Notes: generated by a model not told the origin, from the letters alone. 64,000 nt of DNA from Cololabis saira (GCF_033807715.1 NC_084597.1:10455343-10519342), one strand, 5' to 3'. Counted from the stretch's first letter, positions 43,790 to 57,121 are shown. Program-made: numbers and translations.

Positions 43790-45439
43790 ATGCAAACACA
43801 CTATTTTTCAATTCCAGTTTTTCCATTTAACTCCACTAACTTGGATGACTGTGTAAAATTACAGATGTATGAGAGCAAAGACTATGGAGGGTCATTACCC
43901 ATTCAAACTGAAGTCAGTTTATCAATTATTTTGAGTTACTTCAGCATTATAATCCTTTTTTATTTTTTTTGTAGTTCAAATGAAGGCCTACAAAACCCAA
44001 TTGACACTTTACTACAATAACACTACAGTAGCTAACTCGGAGGATTTCACCAACATTGTGCAGTCCTTTGTGGCCTTGGGTAAACTTCTACATTTTCCAA
44101 ATAATGCTGTGTTATACTTTGTAACTGAGGAGGTAGCAAAAGCACATGATTCACACACACATGGAGACACAGCAGCAGAAACGGATACTAATATATGTAT
44201 ATATATAAAAAAAAAGAAAATGCCACATATGTTAGTTTGTTTTTGGCACGATCTTATATCATCTTTGTGCTGGACAATTAAAAAATAATGCCAATATGTT
44301 TAATTGAATGCAGCCAATGTTAGAATAGATCACAAAATGAATATCAAAACATCAGTCGTTATGTGCAGTGATCATCAGCTGTAGGTCACTTTGCCTCTGA
44401 GAAAGCTTTGAATCTTTTATAAATAAAAATAATATCCTACTTTAAAAATTGCGTCTCTGTGCTTTATTCCATTAACCAGCTGAGTCATACAGGACTGATT
44501 CAGAAAAAAGGACACACACACACACAAGATTCTCCATCATCTATTAATCCTTCATCTCTCTCAACTCCCTCCACTATGCTGCAGTGACAATTCAGCAATG
44601 GCATGACGGATGTGAGTGAAACAGGAAGCTCCAGTTTGTCCACAACAAGCTGAGCAGAAACTATGAGCACAGAGGTTACATTTCCAACTTAAAAGATACA
44701 ATTTGTGTGTCATACAAAAGAGAAAAATCCTCAACTGTGTATTGCTTGTGCGCAGTGAACCTGTAAATTCATCAATATAAAACATCCAATTTATGCATGT
44801 CAAAAGTGTTAGGCAAATTATGAGATAAATTGTTACGCTGCCGTGCAAATATGCAAATACCCAGTGCAATGCAAATTATTTAAAAAAAGAAATGACCGCT
44901 ATAAAGTGCTGCATTTACATAGTCTGGTCAGCCATCATAATTATTTTCTTTTTCAATAGAAAGAATCAGCCGTTTCCTCTGGATTCAGCTTTGATTTCCA
45001 AGAGACGGTACCAGAGGACACAGGTGAAACTGCCACTGGGCATCACTGGATAAGAATGTGACGTAGGCAGATCAGCAAACAGACTAGTGTCAACAAGACA
45101 TCCAACATTGTTTCCAGTAGAGTAGAAACACTGATGAATGACTGTTGTTGGTTTTATAGTGAAAACCTGAGGAGCGAAGGCGTTTTTGCAGCCCATTTTG
45201 ATTCTTGGGTGCTCGTGTTGTGATTGCTTTTCATGCCATCTGTGAAGATGGAAAAAGCTGTCAATGAGAGGCACCTGACCCACTTCCCCTGAAGAGAACT
45301 TTCACAAAGTTAATAGGGTATGATGGCTGGCATAGCTAACGTAGGGCCGACCTGACATATCAATAAAAAAAACAAAAAACATGTAGAACCTCGTAGAAAA
45401 GCCACAATTTTCAACTCTATTATCACAAAAGTTAATTCA

Positions 45440-46170
45440 AATGGTAAATGGCTTACCGGTACACTTATATAGCGTTTTCCAGCTGTACTCCTACAGCCTA
45501 GGGCTGGGCGATATATCGAGATTTTAATATATATCGATATATTTTCAAACGCGATATGGTATGAGACAATATCGTTTATATCGATTTAAAAAAAAAAAAA
45601 TGTTTTTTTGATTTTGATATAGCTTGTTTTGTGACAAATTGACTTGAATGTTTTATTTGAGATTTGCACAAATGTTTTGTTATTTGCACAACTGTCAACC
45701 TCAGTGGAAAAGTCTGCCTGTTACTGTCTACATTTTATTAATTGCACAGTGTATTTTAATTTAATTGTTATGCAGGAAAGGGATATTTGTTTTATTTTAT
45801 TCAAGAAGCATTTTTATTCTATATATGCAGGCAGTTTATTTTTATTTCATTTGTTTTATACATTTTGATATTGTGCAGACCTCTGTTAATAAAGGAACCT
45901 GTGTGACATTTGGCATGAGGCTTTGTATTAAAACTGACTTTTTTTAAAGGTTTGCCTCAGTTAACAGAGATGCTATGCTATAATGTTTTGGGGGAAACCC
46001 CAATTATGGCACAGAAAAAATATCGATATATATCGAGTATCGCCATTCAGCTAGAAAATATCGAGATATGACTTTTGGTCCATATTGCCCAGCCCTACTA
46101 CAGCCCCAAAGCGCTTTACACTGTATACATTCACCCACACACATCAAGCCTGAATTCACCTTTGCTTCGT
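45440..46170. repeat. Older dispersed repeat split by MITE family 2 copy 3
   Basis: To the left: AAATGGCTTACCGGTACACT and TATATAGCGTTTTCCAG. To the right: CAAAGCGCTTTACACTGTA and TTCACCCACACACATC. Together these are the usual halves of one common fish repeat, separated by the 599-bp element. Confidence 0.55.
45499..46097 (+). mobile_element. hAT MITE family 2, copy 3
   Basis: A 599-bp copy with a perfect 8-bp duplication CTACAGCC. It interrupts an older dispersed repeat: TTATATAGCGTTTTCCAG lies to the left and CAAAGCGCTTTACACTG to the right. Relative to the other copies it lacks a short stretch near 45958. Confidence 0.93.
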
Positions 46171-46539
46171 ATCAATTTCAGATTGCATGACAGTTAACTC
46201 TCCTTTCCCATGTTCATTCACAGGTTCATATTTCACAGATTTCAAAACGTTTTTGTTTTTTTAAATAACAAGAAAACAATCAAGTGCAATCACTGTTGGA
46301 CTCTCTTTGATAAAAACTCAAAACCACATCTGAAACCTTCTTCCCAATCTCTCTGAGACCGTGAGCTACCCCTAAAAGGCTTTTCAGAGGCCGACCATCA
46401 TGATGCAGCGGCAGCAAGACCACCAGAGTCACGGTGATGTGTCACCCAGGAAACATAAATATCTGTGCCAGATTTGGTGCAGACAGCTGCTGAGTTGTTT
46501 CACTGAATAGATGGAGAAAAAAAAAAAAAAAAAAAAACG

Positions 46540-46640
46540 TGTCCACTTGCGGTTTCAGAGTAAAATCTCCGGGGATCATGAATGTCTGCACAAAATTTCA
46601 TGGCAATCTATCAAATTCATGGAGAAATACTTCAGTCTAT
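46540..46640 (+). repeat. Common fish dispersed repeat fragment
   Basis: GATCATGAATGTCTGCACAA then ATTTCATGGCAATCTATCAA is a frequently repeated fish sequence of unclear class. No protein. Confidence 0.4.
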
Positions 46641-49570
46641 ATTTAAAGAGACAAACAAAGAGATAAAATTAATTAAAAAAGATAACACAAGGGGAATGAT
46701 TATGCCATTTTTGCAGCATATAGGATTAAGTCCTGACGTCCATGGTATGTGGGTCATCAGGCTTGTTAGTGCTACGTTTGATTTCTGAACGCAATATGCG
46801 AAACAATGTCCTTTTAGTTTGGAGAACACAGTTAATGAGTGAGAATGTCACAGACCTGAATCTTTATGCAGGAATGCAGATTAACCATTCTAGCTAATGG
46901 GAGGTGTGAAGTTTGAGGCCAAGTGGGATACTACCCATCTTGTTCATTACCCATGAGAATGTGGGTGCTGAGAAGACCAATTGTTTTGTGACCCTTGTTA
47001 TTTCAACAGAGACCTAGAGTGGAATGTTTTTTATCCGCACTGAGGCTGCTGTGCAGGCCAGCTCGCTTCTCATTGGACTACGTTCCTGTTCATGATTGAG
47101 GGCGCTTAGGAGCATGCAGGGCAAAACAGAAAAAAGCAGAAAGCCTAACCACTTGTCTGGCTCATTTTCTTTTTAGTTTTTCGGACCGTGGGGGATGTTT
47201 TTATTCCCAGGTACTCCCGTATATTCTCATATCATAGCTAAAAATTTAAAATAAAAACAAATCCACAGGGATTAGAGTACTAGTGCTAAGTGTTTGAAAG
47301 TCTTGGCCTCTGTCACATGGATTTTAAGGAAATAATCCTGGAAACGTGATAGACTTCTCTACTCTAGTTCTGTGAAATTGTTCCTCTACACCCACTTTCC
47401 TGTCTTCGCCACAGCAACAATACACGAGATAGATTTGAAGACAATCCCCTGAAAAACTGCTTCGTCCTCATTTCTGCGGCTGTCTTTTAAAGATAATCCT
47501 TCTATAATAACGAGGAACAAAAAGCTCCCTTTTTAAAAACTTTCATATTATCCTTATTCTTTTGGAAACCAAAATAGCTGAAGTTCGACTGCAATTGGCA
47601 ATAAAACTTTTAAATTCCACTTTTATTTCCAAAAACAAAACTCATAATACAAGATATGAGAAAGAATTTTCTTCATATCCTCCAAACACCAGAACTGTGG
47701 TCTCAGCTGGCAAACGCATATGGGACAGAAGGTGGTGAGGTGCGCCAGTACGGAGGTGAAAATCTTTTTCTGAGTTACCCATGCCAGGAAAATCCAGCAA
47801 CAAACTTGCATTGAACCTCTATTCCCAGAATCATCCTGTGTTATGCAGGCTGCAAGCTCAGAGGGCTTTGATAAGGTTATCTCTTCAGCCAGCGTTTCAG
47901 GGGTGTAAGGGATAAGACTTTTAAAACATACGGCAAACAAAAGCCAGGCTGAGTACCACTGAACCAATATAATGCAAATACAGCAAATATATGACTGTTT
48001 GAATAATCAAGCAGGCTGAGATTTGGCCTGTGTTTACAGTAGATCATGTAGAAACATAATTTGTAAAAAAGAGCAACTCCAACTCTGTTATTTACAACAC
48101 ACTCAGTGGTGTCTGCAGGACATGTGACATCACAGCTGATCACAGAGTCCTGCATATATCATATCCTATGAAATAACTTGAAAACCTGTTTAAAGAAATG
48201 AGATAATCGTTCTATACAACTTTTAATTTAATATTTGGATTTTTCTTTTACCAGCAAAAGCTCTATCTGTTAAGAGGGATTTGCACAGTTTCTGTTTGTG
48301 CAATCATATGTTATATTTTGTTTGTTTATGGGTGTATTTTGCTGTGTTTTGCCAAGTTTAAATCTACTTTTAACTGATGTTCTCTAACAAAACCATTTTA
48401 CGAAATAATATTTGCATAAAAATGCAGCACTGATCTAGTCCTACATGCAAAATATTCTTGTTTGTCATAAAATGAGGATTGCAGCTGTTTTCCCAGCAGG
48501 ACCTTAATGAGGTTTCTCGTGAAGAGAACAGCAGCGGGAATGATGCTGCAGCAGTGGCTAACCTTAACTACAGAGAATAAACTTCACTGTTTCGTTGTCA
48601 TTGTTCATGAGCCGGTTAATGTTTGTCTACAAGCTGACACACTTTTCCAGACAACTTTGAATGCTGGATGACACAGTAATGAACTTGGCCCTTCCAGTTA
48701 TGAACCGGTCCGTCTAAGCAAACCAGTGAAACGCCACTGAATGCTTTTGTTTTTCCAGTACAGCCAGGAAGAGAACCATGACTATTTTGTCAATTATCAG
48801 CCAACCTCTGGACCAAACAGCCCTCCCTCGTTTCTCATTTTGGTCTGGACCTCATCTGCTCCATTTCTGCTAATAACAGGGTTGCTATAAGCACCGTGAC
48901 ATGCAGTGCATGGTTTTTCAGAAAAATTCACTCCAACCTCCCAACACAAAAAAACCCAACCTACTGACTAAACCCCCCCGCCCAGTTTTTCCAATGATGC
49001 TCACATCATCTCTACCATGTCCACTTAAAACGGGAAAGTTCACACAGCCTCACTGCCTGCTCCTGTAGTGCAACACTGCCCTTTGACTTTTGGGTTTGGG
49101 CACTTTTCTATGATAATGAAGGGGGGAGGGGGTAGAAACTACCCGTTTCCAACTCCATAAAACCTTCAGGCTTTTGTGACACATTATATGCTTTGTGATC
49201 TAGGGAAAATGCATGCAAAAATACCATGCATGGTGACCTTTCTTTTTTTTTTGTTATATAAAGTAAATGGTGCTAGTAAGTGAGCTTGGAAACAGTGTCT
49301 CCTCCCTCCCAGACCAAAGACGTCCAAAACACCAATGTATATGCATATAATATACATTATTCTTGTAATAATACAAGATTAATGCTTATATTTAAAGTCT
49401 AAACTTACTTGCTAGATATCAATCAACCCTAATTTTCTAGCTTCCAGTTTTGTCAATGTTTCCAGAGAAAATGATGGTCCTTCCAGGTTCCCAGTCGAGC
49501 TAAAGTTAGCAACATCACAATAAAGTGCATTTTTAAATGGAGTTGGGAGTGGTTTACGAGGAAAACTTAC
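46641..49570. other. 5' UTR intron of ptpn13, nothing recognised
   Basis: About 2.9 kb with few obvious repeats, the longest repeat-poor stretch upstream of the coding exons. First-intron enhancers are plausible here but none can be shown. Confidence 0.4.
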
Positions 49571-49880
49571 CAGGCAAGGAGAGCTAGAAACTCAAATGAG
49601 AGGGAAATGCTGGTAGTCCGGAGGTGCAGCCAGACGCCATCCCATCAACAAAGCCACATCTTGGATAGAAGTTAACTAGTCGGCAACAGGTTTCCAGCGC
49701 GTACTCTGCTACACAAGTCCCCTTACTTCCCGATTGCTGGTTCCAACGGCACAGAAGTTAAACTAAAAAAAAATATTTTCTTTTACAAGTAAAAAAAAAG
49801 AGAGAAAACCCCCTTTTTTTGATAATAATTCGTGTTTTAGTGGCCCCTACACAGTCTCATGTTCTCCTCCAGTGAAGCCA
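49571..49880 (-). other. ptpn13: ptpn13 exon 1, non-coding 5' UTR (start approximate)
   Basis: A strong splice donor (CCTG then GTAAGT on the minus strand) ends an exon at 49571, just below the GC-rich promoter. The next acceptor with a good pyrimidine tract on this strand is that of the exon carrying the ptpn13 start codon (42002), about 7.6 kb away. No long reading frame crosses this stretch, so it is taken as 5' UTR. The 5' boundary is a guess from the edge of the GC-rich block; no TATA box is seen. Confidence 0.55.
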
Positions 49881-49904
49881 AGTTACCATTTCTGTGGAGG
49901 AGCG

Positions 49905-50020
49905 GGATAAGCCACGCCCCCCGCCAGCCAGCGTGGGCGTGGCCAGACACCTCACCGCGGCCGCTCATTGGCTCAGAGCTTGGGGGACTGTCATTTGACC
50001 GTTCCCATGGTAACGCACAA
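49905..50020 (-). promoter_or_regulatory. Probable ptpn13 promoter with GC boxes, CCAAT box and RFX X-box
   Basis: This is a GC- and CpG-rich island in AT-rich surroundings. GC-box-like motifs lie at about 49913-49921 and 49931-49942, and a NotI-type GCGGCCGC sits near 49957. A CCAAT box reads on the minus strand at 49967-49971 (ATTGG on plus). An RFX X-box, GTTCCCATGGTAAC, occupies 50001-50014. Its place just upstream of the inferred first exon fits a TATA-less promoter. It could also fire on the plus strand, since the human ptpn13/mapk10 pair is divergent. Confidence 0.6.
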
Positions 50021-50184
50021 CTCGGAGTAAAATGTACAAGCGTAAATATAAATATAAATATAACAATACGCTAATAAATAAATAAATAAATAAATATATA
50101 TTTTATATATCTGTGTAAAAAATATTATCTATTGGTGTTTTTGTACAAAGTTGATGGCATTCATTAGGTATTTCGTTTTTTAGT

Positions 50185-50580
50185 TTTTAGTTTAGTTTAT
50201 TTATCTAGCAATATAAGACAAATATGAACAAAAAATGAAAAACAATGAAATAACATGCAAGGAAAGGAAGAAGCCTGTGGCTTATATAGAATCCTTTCCA
50301 TATATGAATAAAAAACAAAACAAAGCTACACAAGGGAGAGTAAAAAAAACAAAAAAAAAACACAAGAAAATGTAACTCAGATCAAATAATGAACATTACA
50401 AAGATGAAACAATAAGAAAGTTCTTTAAATGTTTTTTTGAATATTGGCAAGGATGGTGATGATTTAAGAGATTTATTGAGTGAATTCCACAATTGGTATT
50501 TCTGGTTAGATAAGGCTTTAGCTTTCACATGTTTGATAATGGGTTTGTTTGACCATAATCAGAAAATAAATTCATAAATT
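50185..50580 (-). mobile_element. Probable LINE 3' end, minus strand
   Basis: The stretch TTTAGTTTATTTATCTAGC and the purine-rich AAGGAAGAAGCCTGTGG match the antisense look of fish L2 3' UTRs. A decayed minus-strand frame near 50410-50570 reads IPIVEFTQ and similar. No clear 5' end. Moderate to low certainty. Confidence 0.45.
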
Positions 50581-51870
50581 AAGGTAACCCTGAAGTGCCA
50601 AAAACAAAAAAAAAGGTAAAATGGCAAACACAAACAGACAAACACACATAAGACAGAGAAAACAGCACAAGAACTTAAAAAAGGAACTTAAAAATGTGTT
50701 AGCGAGCACAATTGCGTGTTTTAGTATATGACTTATGACATAACATCTAGTTTTCTGAAATATTATTGTTTTATTGTTGTTTTGCACCTCAGTGTGACAT
50801 TTGAAAACATTGCTTAAATAGTATTAAGCTATTTAAAAAAAAAAAGCAGTTCTTTCAAAAGGGAGTCAAGAGTGTTTTTTTTTTCTTCATTTTAAGGATT
50901 TGACAATATTCCAGGGTTTCCCACAACGTTGAGTCATCTAAGTAGTCAGGAAGCTATTCACTGTTGAGTACTTCCTTCCTATAGGGCACTTCAAAGCTGG
51001 CCTGCCCTCAGTCTTTCCAGCGCCATCTAGTGGCTGTTCATCGCAGTTACAAGCCGCCTTTGACGTGTGGATGGCTTTCTCTCTGCTTGCCTCCACTTGT
51101 CAGTGCTTAAAGGCATTATTATGAGCAAACCCGGGAAGGAACATGTGACTCTATTAATTACATACGTTTTCTTTAAGATTGAGACATTTTCTGGCAGACA
51201 CAGTTGCAAAATCAGCTCAAATTTCTGTGTATGCCTCTAAATACCGTATATGTCTCTGAGGGTGCTCGGTAATTCAAGAAGACACACGATTTAGGACATA
51301 ATATTGAACTTATGGGTTTTTATTTCCCAATGCATTACTGCAGATACCACATTTCTTGTAAACATTGTGCTAATCTGGCTGCTTAGAATTACATCTAACA
51401 CTACAAATTGTGTGACATCGGTGTGGGAACCTGTTATGGTTTTATACACATAGTAATCTTCAAATCTTTGAAGGGATTTGTAGTTCCGTCACACCCAGAA
51501 TGACAAGACAGCAGAGTAGAAACTGCCACTTTTGGTACATCCTTTACAAGAATCATGCACAGAATAATAACGTGACATTTTCTGTCCTCTGAGAATAATA
51601 AGGATACGTGTGAATAAAACATTCATTATCCCCAGTCCAAATACTTTCTCCCCTAATGAGTTTTCAGATATGAAACTGAATCAATATTCTCTTTAGAGAG
51701 AATTAGCACTATTGACTGATCAGTATGATTTTGATGGTTGTCTCACTGAAAACTCTGGATTAGAAAGACAAAACCTCCAAATAAAGGAGAAAAATCATAA
51801 CATAAATCCTTCTGGGATTGTAGTTTCCTGCTTTTTGGATCCAAATGATCTTAACTTAACACAGAAACGT

Positions 51871-52543
51871 ACGACGGAGTATTAGGGCCAAACAAAAAAA
51901 CAAAAAAAGGAAATTACGAGAATAAAGTCATAATGTAATGAGAATAAAGTCGTAAAATTATGAGAATAAAGTCATAATATTACGAGAATAAAGTCGTAAT
52001 ATTACGAGAATAAAGTTGTAATATATTATAAATATATAAATATAACTTCACAAGATGCTCAATATTCTTCATTTTAACACAGGGAGAAGACTGCTCTTCC
52101 TGTTAGAGTTCTCATAAATTACCACTTTATTTTCATAATATTATGACTTTATTCTCATAAATTACCACTTTATTCATTACGACTTTATTCTCGTAATGTC
52201 ACAACTTTATTCTCGGAATTTTACGACTTTATTCTCGTAATATTACGACTTTATTCTCATAATATTACGACTTTATTCTCATAATATTACAACTTTATTC
52301 TCGCAACATTACGACTTTATTCTCGTAATGTTACGATTTTATTCTCGTAATTTTACGACTTTATTCTCGTAATATTACGACTTTATTCTCATAATATTAC
52401 GACTTTATTCTATTACGACTTTATTCTCACAACATTACGACTTTATTTTCGTAATTTTACGACTTTATTCTCATTATATTATGACTTTATTCTCGTAATT
52501 TCCAAATTTTTTTTGTCTTAGTTTGGCCCTAATACTCCGTCGT
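51871..52543 (-). mobile_element. Foldback hAT-like element built of about 20-bp tandem units, copy 2 (reversed)
   Basis: Complete terminal repeats ACGACGGAGTATTAGGGCC and its complement, flanked by a perfect 8-bp duplication AGAAACGT (51863-51870 and 52544-52551). The short arm is 51913-52020, the centre 52021-52125 and the long arm 52125-52500, the mirror image of copy 1. It is a proper transposon, although its body looks like a satellite. Confidence 0.93.
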
Positions 52544-53248
52544 AGAAACGTGACAACTACAAGATTCATTTTTCACAATGTCTAGGATACTTGTTATTTT
52601 GGGGCTTTACTCTTTTAATAACTTGATAAACCACTGCCAGAGTGATCTATTGTGTGCCACGTCTCCTCCAACTTAGTCGCCTCTAATTACTGTACATCAC
52701 CTGAGGCAGATAGACTCCCATCAGGAGACAGAGTGTGGAAAAGCAAGTCTCACTAAAAGTGTAACCAAAGGGATTTGAATTTTGGATTTCCACTCCCTTC
52801 TATTTCAGTCTGTCCTTAATACCTCCTCATCAGCGATGGTCTGAGCCCCCAGGGCAATTGGCAGTGAAACGTTAAAGGAGCGGATATGCCTGTCATGAGA
52901 GCCTTGGATATGTGGGGCACCTGGTGGTGCTGGTTGAAGGCATATGTTTGTCTTTGATTGGCAAGTTTAACCCTGGGGTCCAGCTGGAGAGAATTACAAA
53001 CCTTCCTGGAGCTCTTTAAACTTTGAAATGAGGTCTACTGTCTGTGCCAAGTAAAAAAAAAAAAAGGAAAAAGATTCTGGGTTCATGCTTTTAGCTCGAG
53101 TGATCAGGCATTTAAACTGCAAACCATTTGCGGGGGCACCTCTTTAAATGTCTGAAATAAGCCTGCATGGAAGTATGACTACCTGATGTGTGTTTAAGGT
53201 GTCTGCTTCAAACAGGCCTCGGTTTCAGACGCCTTGATTGCAACACGC

Positions 53249-53862
53249 TAGGGCTGGGCGATATATCGAGATTTTAATATATATCGATATATTTTCAAAC
53301 ACGATATGGTACGAGACAATATCGTTTATATCGATTTAAATTTTTTTTTTTTTTTAATGATTTTGATATAGCTTATTTTGTGACAAATTGACTTGAATGT
53401 TTTATTTGAGATTTGCACAAATGTTTTGTTATTTGCACAACTGTCAACCTCAGTGGAAAAGTCTGCCTGTTACTGTCTATATTGTATTAATTGCACAGTG
53501 TATTTTAATTTAATTGTTATGCAGGAAAGGGATATTTGTTTTATTTTATTCAAGAAGCATTTTTATTCCATATATGCAGGCAGTTTATTTTTATTTCATT
53601 TGTTTTATACATTTTGATATTGTGCAGACCTCTGTTAACAAAGGTACCTGTGTGACATTTGGCACGAGGCTTTGTATTAAAACTGACTATTTTTTTAAGG
53701 GTTTGCCTCAGAAAAAAATGAAGCTAACAGAGATGCTATGCTATAATGCTTTGGGGGAAACCCCAATTATGGCACAGAAAAAATATCGAGATATATATCG
53801 AGTATTGCCATTTAGCTAGAAAATATCGAGATATGACTTTTGGTCCATATCGCCCAGCCCTA
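53249..53862 (+). mobile_element. hAT MITE family 2, copy 4
   Basis: A 614-bp copy with a perfect 8-bp duplication CAACACGC on both sides. It is very similar to copies 1 and 3, which suggests fairly recent activity. It lies in the ptpn13/mapk10 intergenic interval. Confidence 0.93.
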
Positions 53863-54349
53863 CAACACGCTCAATTAAATGAACAGGAATCTTTGGGAAT
53901 GTGCTCACTCTGGGCTGAAGGTTTCAGGGAAGGATGATACAACTGCTTGGAAAAGAAGGCAACCTCTGGCTCCAATTCATCATCAGGTGGATGCAGTGTC
54001 GATCAACTTAATCAACTGTGATCAGGACGGAAAATGTTGCTTTATTACATTTATTTACCCCCTTAATTTGTAGCCTATGGTAAAATGTATAATAACTCAA
54101 TTAGATTATACCAAGTTAAATACACTTTCTGTTTGTAGAGACCAAGACAAAGTGTCTTTTTAGACTTATTTGTCTCATTTCTCTATCAAGAGTTTCAATG
54201 GTTTTACATCGAGTATCTGTTGACCTTTATTGAGCAAACAATTATGTTCCTAATAATTTAAGTTTAAAAAGACAGTAAATAAATAAATATGCCATAAATA
54301 CGCAAACTTTGACATTGCTTTTGTAATTTTTTTTCTTTAAGTCTCAATA

Positions 54350-55760
54350 AGACTCACCTATAGACAGGTATTTTGGTGATCTTATGAGCGAACTGTTCCC
54401 ACTGTCTCGGGTTTGAAGGGTTTCTTCCCCAGACTTCACGTTTCAGTTTTTCTACAGATGTTCAATAGGATATATATCAGGGTTCATAGATGGTTGGTTG
54501 TGAACAGTACTCGAGTTGTAAAAGAAAATCAGGGGGGATGGTGGATTTTATCATATGGGGACAGATAATTTGTGCTGATTACAAATAATATAATATATTA
54601 CAAATAATAGCACTGACCAAAATACCTGCAGAAATACTGCAGGAATGACATAGCAGCAGTTACTGTAAATGCAGCATTCTGTAAGCTTTAAATATCCACT
54701 GGGCTTACATCTAATACATCAAAACACAACAATAAATAACAGTTTTCTAAACTTATCAATATGACTCTGTCCTTCACAGGATAAGTCAAATGGATCACTG
54801 CAAAAACTCAAAATATTAACAAGAATATTTGTCTTTTTTCTAGTTAAAATGTCTTATTTTAGTAAAAAAATCTCATTACACTTAAAACAAGACTCATCAC
54901 TGGAAAAAACAACAATTTTCACCTATTTCAAGTAGATTTTCACTTAAAATAAGTAGAAACATCTGCCAGTGGAACAAGATTTTTTTGCTTGTAATGAGAA
55001 GATAAATCTTGTCCCACTGGCAGATTTTTCTACTTATTTCAAGTGAAAATTTACTTGAAACAGGTGAAAATTGTCAAATAAATTATTTTTCTGGTGTTAT
55101 TTTTCTGGTGATGACTCTAAATGTTGAAATAGCAGTAAAACCACATTCATTGATGAAATGACATAAGGGACTGAAAGGGGGGATGGCAGTTTTACAGGGG
55201 GGATGATTTTGACCGTTTTTATTTCAGGGGGGATGCCATCCCCCCTCATCCCCTCTCAACTCCAGTACTGGTTGTGAATAGTCCAATGTTCTGTTCTTAG
55301 TCATTATTGTATGTTTATAGTTGTGGTTTTCCGCTCGGAATCCTGTTGGGGGACCTCTGACCTATGATTGAGACCATGGTTTCTGACACTGGGCAGGATA
55401 TTTGGCTTCAGAATGTTTTGATAGTCTGAGATTTAATTGTACTTGCAAAGATTCAAGACACCAGAAGACACTTTGGGTCAAACATTGAAAGATGGTGCGG
55501 TCTGGCATTGATACACCTTGACCGTGACCTTGAACCTCTCCGGAAGTTGTTCTAGGCTCTTTGGCTACAGTTCATATTATCCACCTGTTCAATTTGTCAT
55601 CAGTTTTCCTTTCAATGTCACGTCCAGGGCTCCTAAACTTTTGAAGGAAATTTGAAACTGCTGTTACAGGAACAAAAAGCTGACTGGAGATGGTTACCTC
55701 ATGCTTTTCTATAGTTTCAGTCTCCCCAGACAACTCTTTCCTTTGTTTTCTCACCATAAT
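54350..55760 (-). pseudogene. Tc1/mariner-like transposase pseudogene, split by a hAT MITE
   Basis: On the minus strand the N-terminal part (55757 down to about 55500) starts MVRKQRKELSGETETIEKH and runs to TDDKLNRWIIRTVAKEPRTT, like the Tc1 DNA-binding region. The C-terminal part (54504-54350) has NPDIYPIEHL and, in another frame, EKLKREVWGRNP, the DDE-domain end. Stops and frameshifts are present, and the MITE at 54505-55270 lies between the two parts. It is dead, and older than the MITE. Confidence 0.75.
54505..55270 (+). mobile_element. hAT MITE with CAGTACTCGAGTTG ends, inserted in a Tc1 pseudogene
   Basis: The ends CAGTACTCGAGTTG and CAACTCCAGTACTG are flanked by a perfect 8-bp duplication GTTGTGAA (54497-54504 and 55271-55278). 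The interior has GGGGGGATGGC blocks and an inverted pair around 54965-55030 (ATCTGCCAGTGGAACAAGAT and its complement). It splits a Tc1-like transposase relic. Confidence 0.92.
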
Positions 55761-55791
55761 ACCAAACAGCAGAGTGGCGACTTTTCCCCTT

Positions 55792-55792
<1 letters not shown>

Positions 55793-55822
<30 letters not shown>
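55793..55822. repeat. (TA)n microsatellite
   Basis: About 15 TA units, beside the Tc1 relic. Confidence 0.95.
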
Positions 55823-55826
<4 letters not shown>

Positions 55827-56546
55827 CTGAAACCTCGCCCACAACTAACTCCGCCGGCCAGAGCGTCCGCCATTGTTCCGAAGCAGTGGCTGTTTCAACA
55901 ACGAGGGACAGTAAAAATTATGTTTTGCATCGACACTTACCCTCATAAAAGGATCAGTACCAACAGTACAGACCCGGCAACTGCAGACTAGTCAGCGGTA
56001 AGTGACGTTAATTTTTTATGTTATTTATATTTGTCTACAAGTATGATCTTTGCATGGGCTAAGTATTTAGCTTAGCTCCGGAGCACCGGAGCTACTCACG
56101 GGACCGGACCGGTGAGCGGCTCCGGTGCTCCAGTGTTCCCTAACGGAGCCACTCACCCGTTAGGAAACACCGGAGCTCTATTAGTAATACATTTTTTTCT
56201 GTCTGGTTTCAGATCTTCCAAGCAATGCACCTGAAGCTGTTCAACGACACCTTCAGAAGAAATGCACGGTCCTTCCTTGAGCCAGCAATAGTGCATAAAT
56301 GTTATTTATATACAACTTATGTTATTTTATTTTTTTTAACAATAAAGTTGCCATTTGTGAACATTCAGTGTTGTGAGAACTTTTAACAGTTAACATGATT
56401 CATTTGTCTTGTAAAATACGGTAAGAAATGAAATGATGAGGAATCAAAGTAAAGAACTGTGGTGTACCTGTTTAGAATTCAATTAAATCTTCCTGTGTGA
56501 ATTAGTGTGAAGATGAGGTGACCCGGTCCCCCCTTCAGGGAACTAA

Positions 56547-56636
56547 AGGCTGATTTATGGTTCCGTGTTACACCAACGCAGAGCCTACGGCGTAGGGTAG
56601 GCGTCGATTTAACGCAGAACCGTAATTCAGGCTTTA
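56547..56636. mobile_element. Small PIF-like foldback
   Basis: GGCTGATTTATGGTTCCGTG and its near complement ending GAACCGTAATTCAGGC enclose ACGCAGAGCCTACGGCG. Same family as the nested element at 24700. The TAA flanks suggest a 3-bp duplication. Confidence 0.6.
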
Positions 56637-56639
56637 AGA

Positions 56640-57121
56640 TCCCAGGGAGTCGTTTATACTGTGTCATAACTGCATGCGAGCGTCCAACTATCGCGTCGAG
56701 CTGCGTGACATTGGACGCTCTCTGTCCACACTGAAACTGTTAAACTCGCGGCCAGTTAGGACAGTCCAATAGAAAAAAAATAAAGCAATGGAATTGATTT
56801 TGTTGCTGATGCTCGCATCGCATGGGCCATGGTTTAATAGTTTACGCAGCCGCTGCTCTTCAGCCCGGAGCGAGGCTTTGTGCCCTCCCCTGCTACACGT
56901 CATTCAGGCAGCCAATCAGCACAGAGCCTCATTATCATAGCCTCCCCGCCCACTCAGAATCCCTCATAGAGAAGGAGGTTAGAAGCGGTAAAAATAAAAA
57001 CATGGCCCAGAGGCTGAATTTCTGATTTATGTAGAAAAAATAAGCTTTTGATTGTTTTTAAGACATTCAAAGCCTGTTTAAAATATACAGTACATTAAAT
57101 GCCATAATAGGTCCCCTTTAA
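56640..57121. mobile_element. Probable DNA transposon with right end CATAATAGGTCCCCTTTAA
   Basis: The right terminus CATAATAGGTCCCCTTTAA is a widespread fish repeat end, resembling piggyBac-type TTAA insertions. The left end is not certain. The interior contains CCGCCCACTCAGAATCCC and a CCAAT motif and may mimic a promoter, but it is repeat sequence. Confidence 0.45.

Noticed and set aside
49859..50074. 71-codon plus-strand frame across the ptpn13 promoter
   Set aside because: GC-rich promoter sequence often stays open by chance. It covers the CCAAT box, GC boxes and X-box and has no protein similarity.
56820..57025. GC-rich stretch with CCAAT as a further promoter, and the frame in it
   Set aside because: It is part of a widespread repeat that ends CATAATAGGTCCCCTTTAA, so the promoter-like content is better explained by the transposon.
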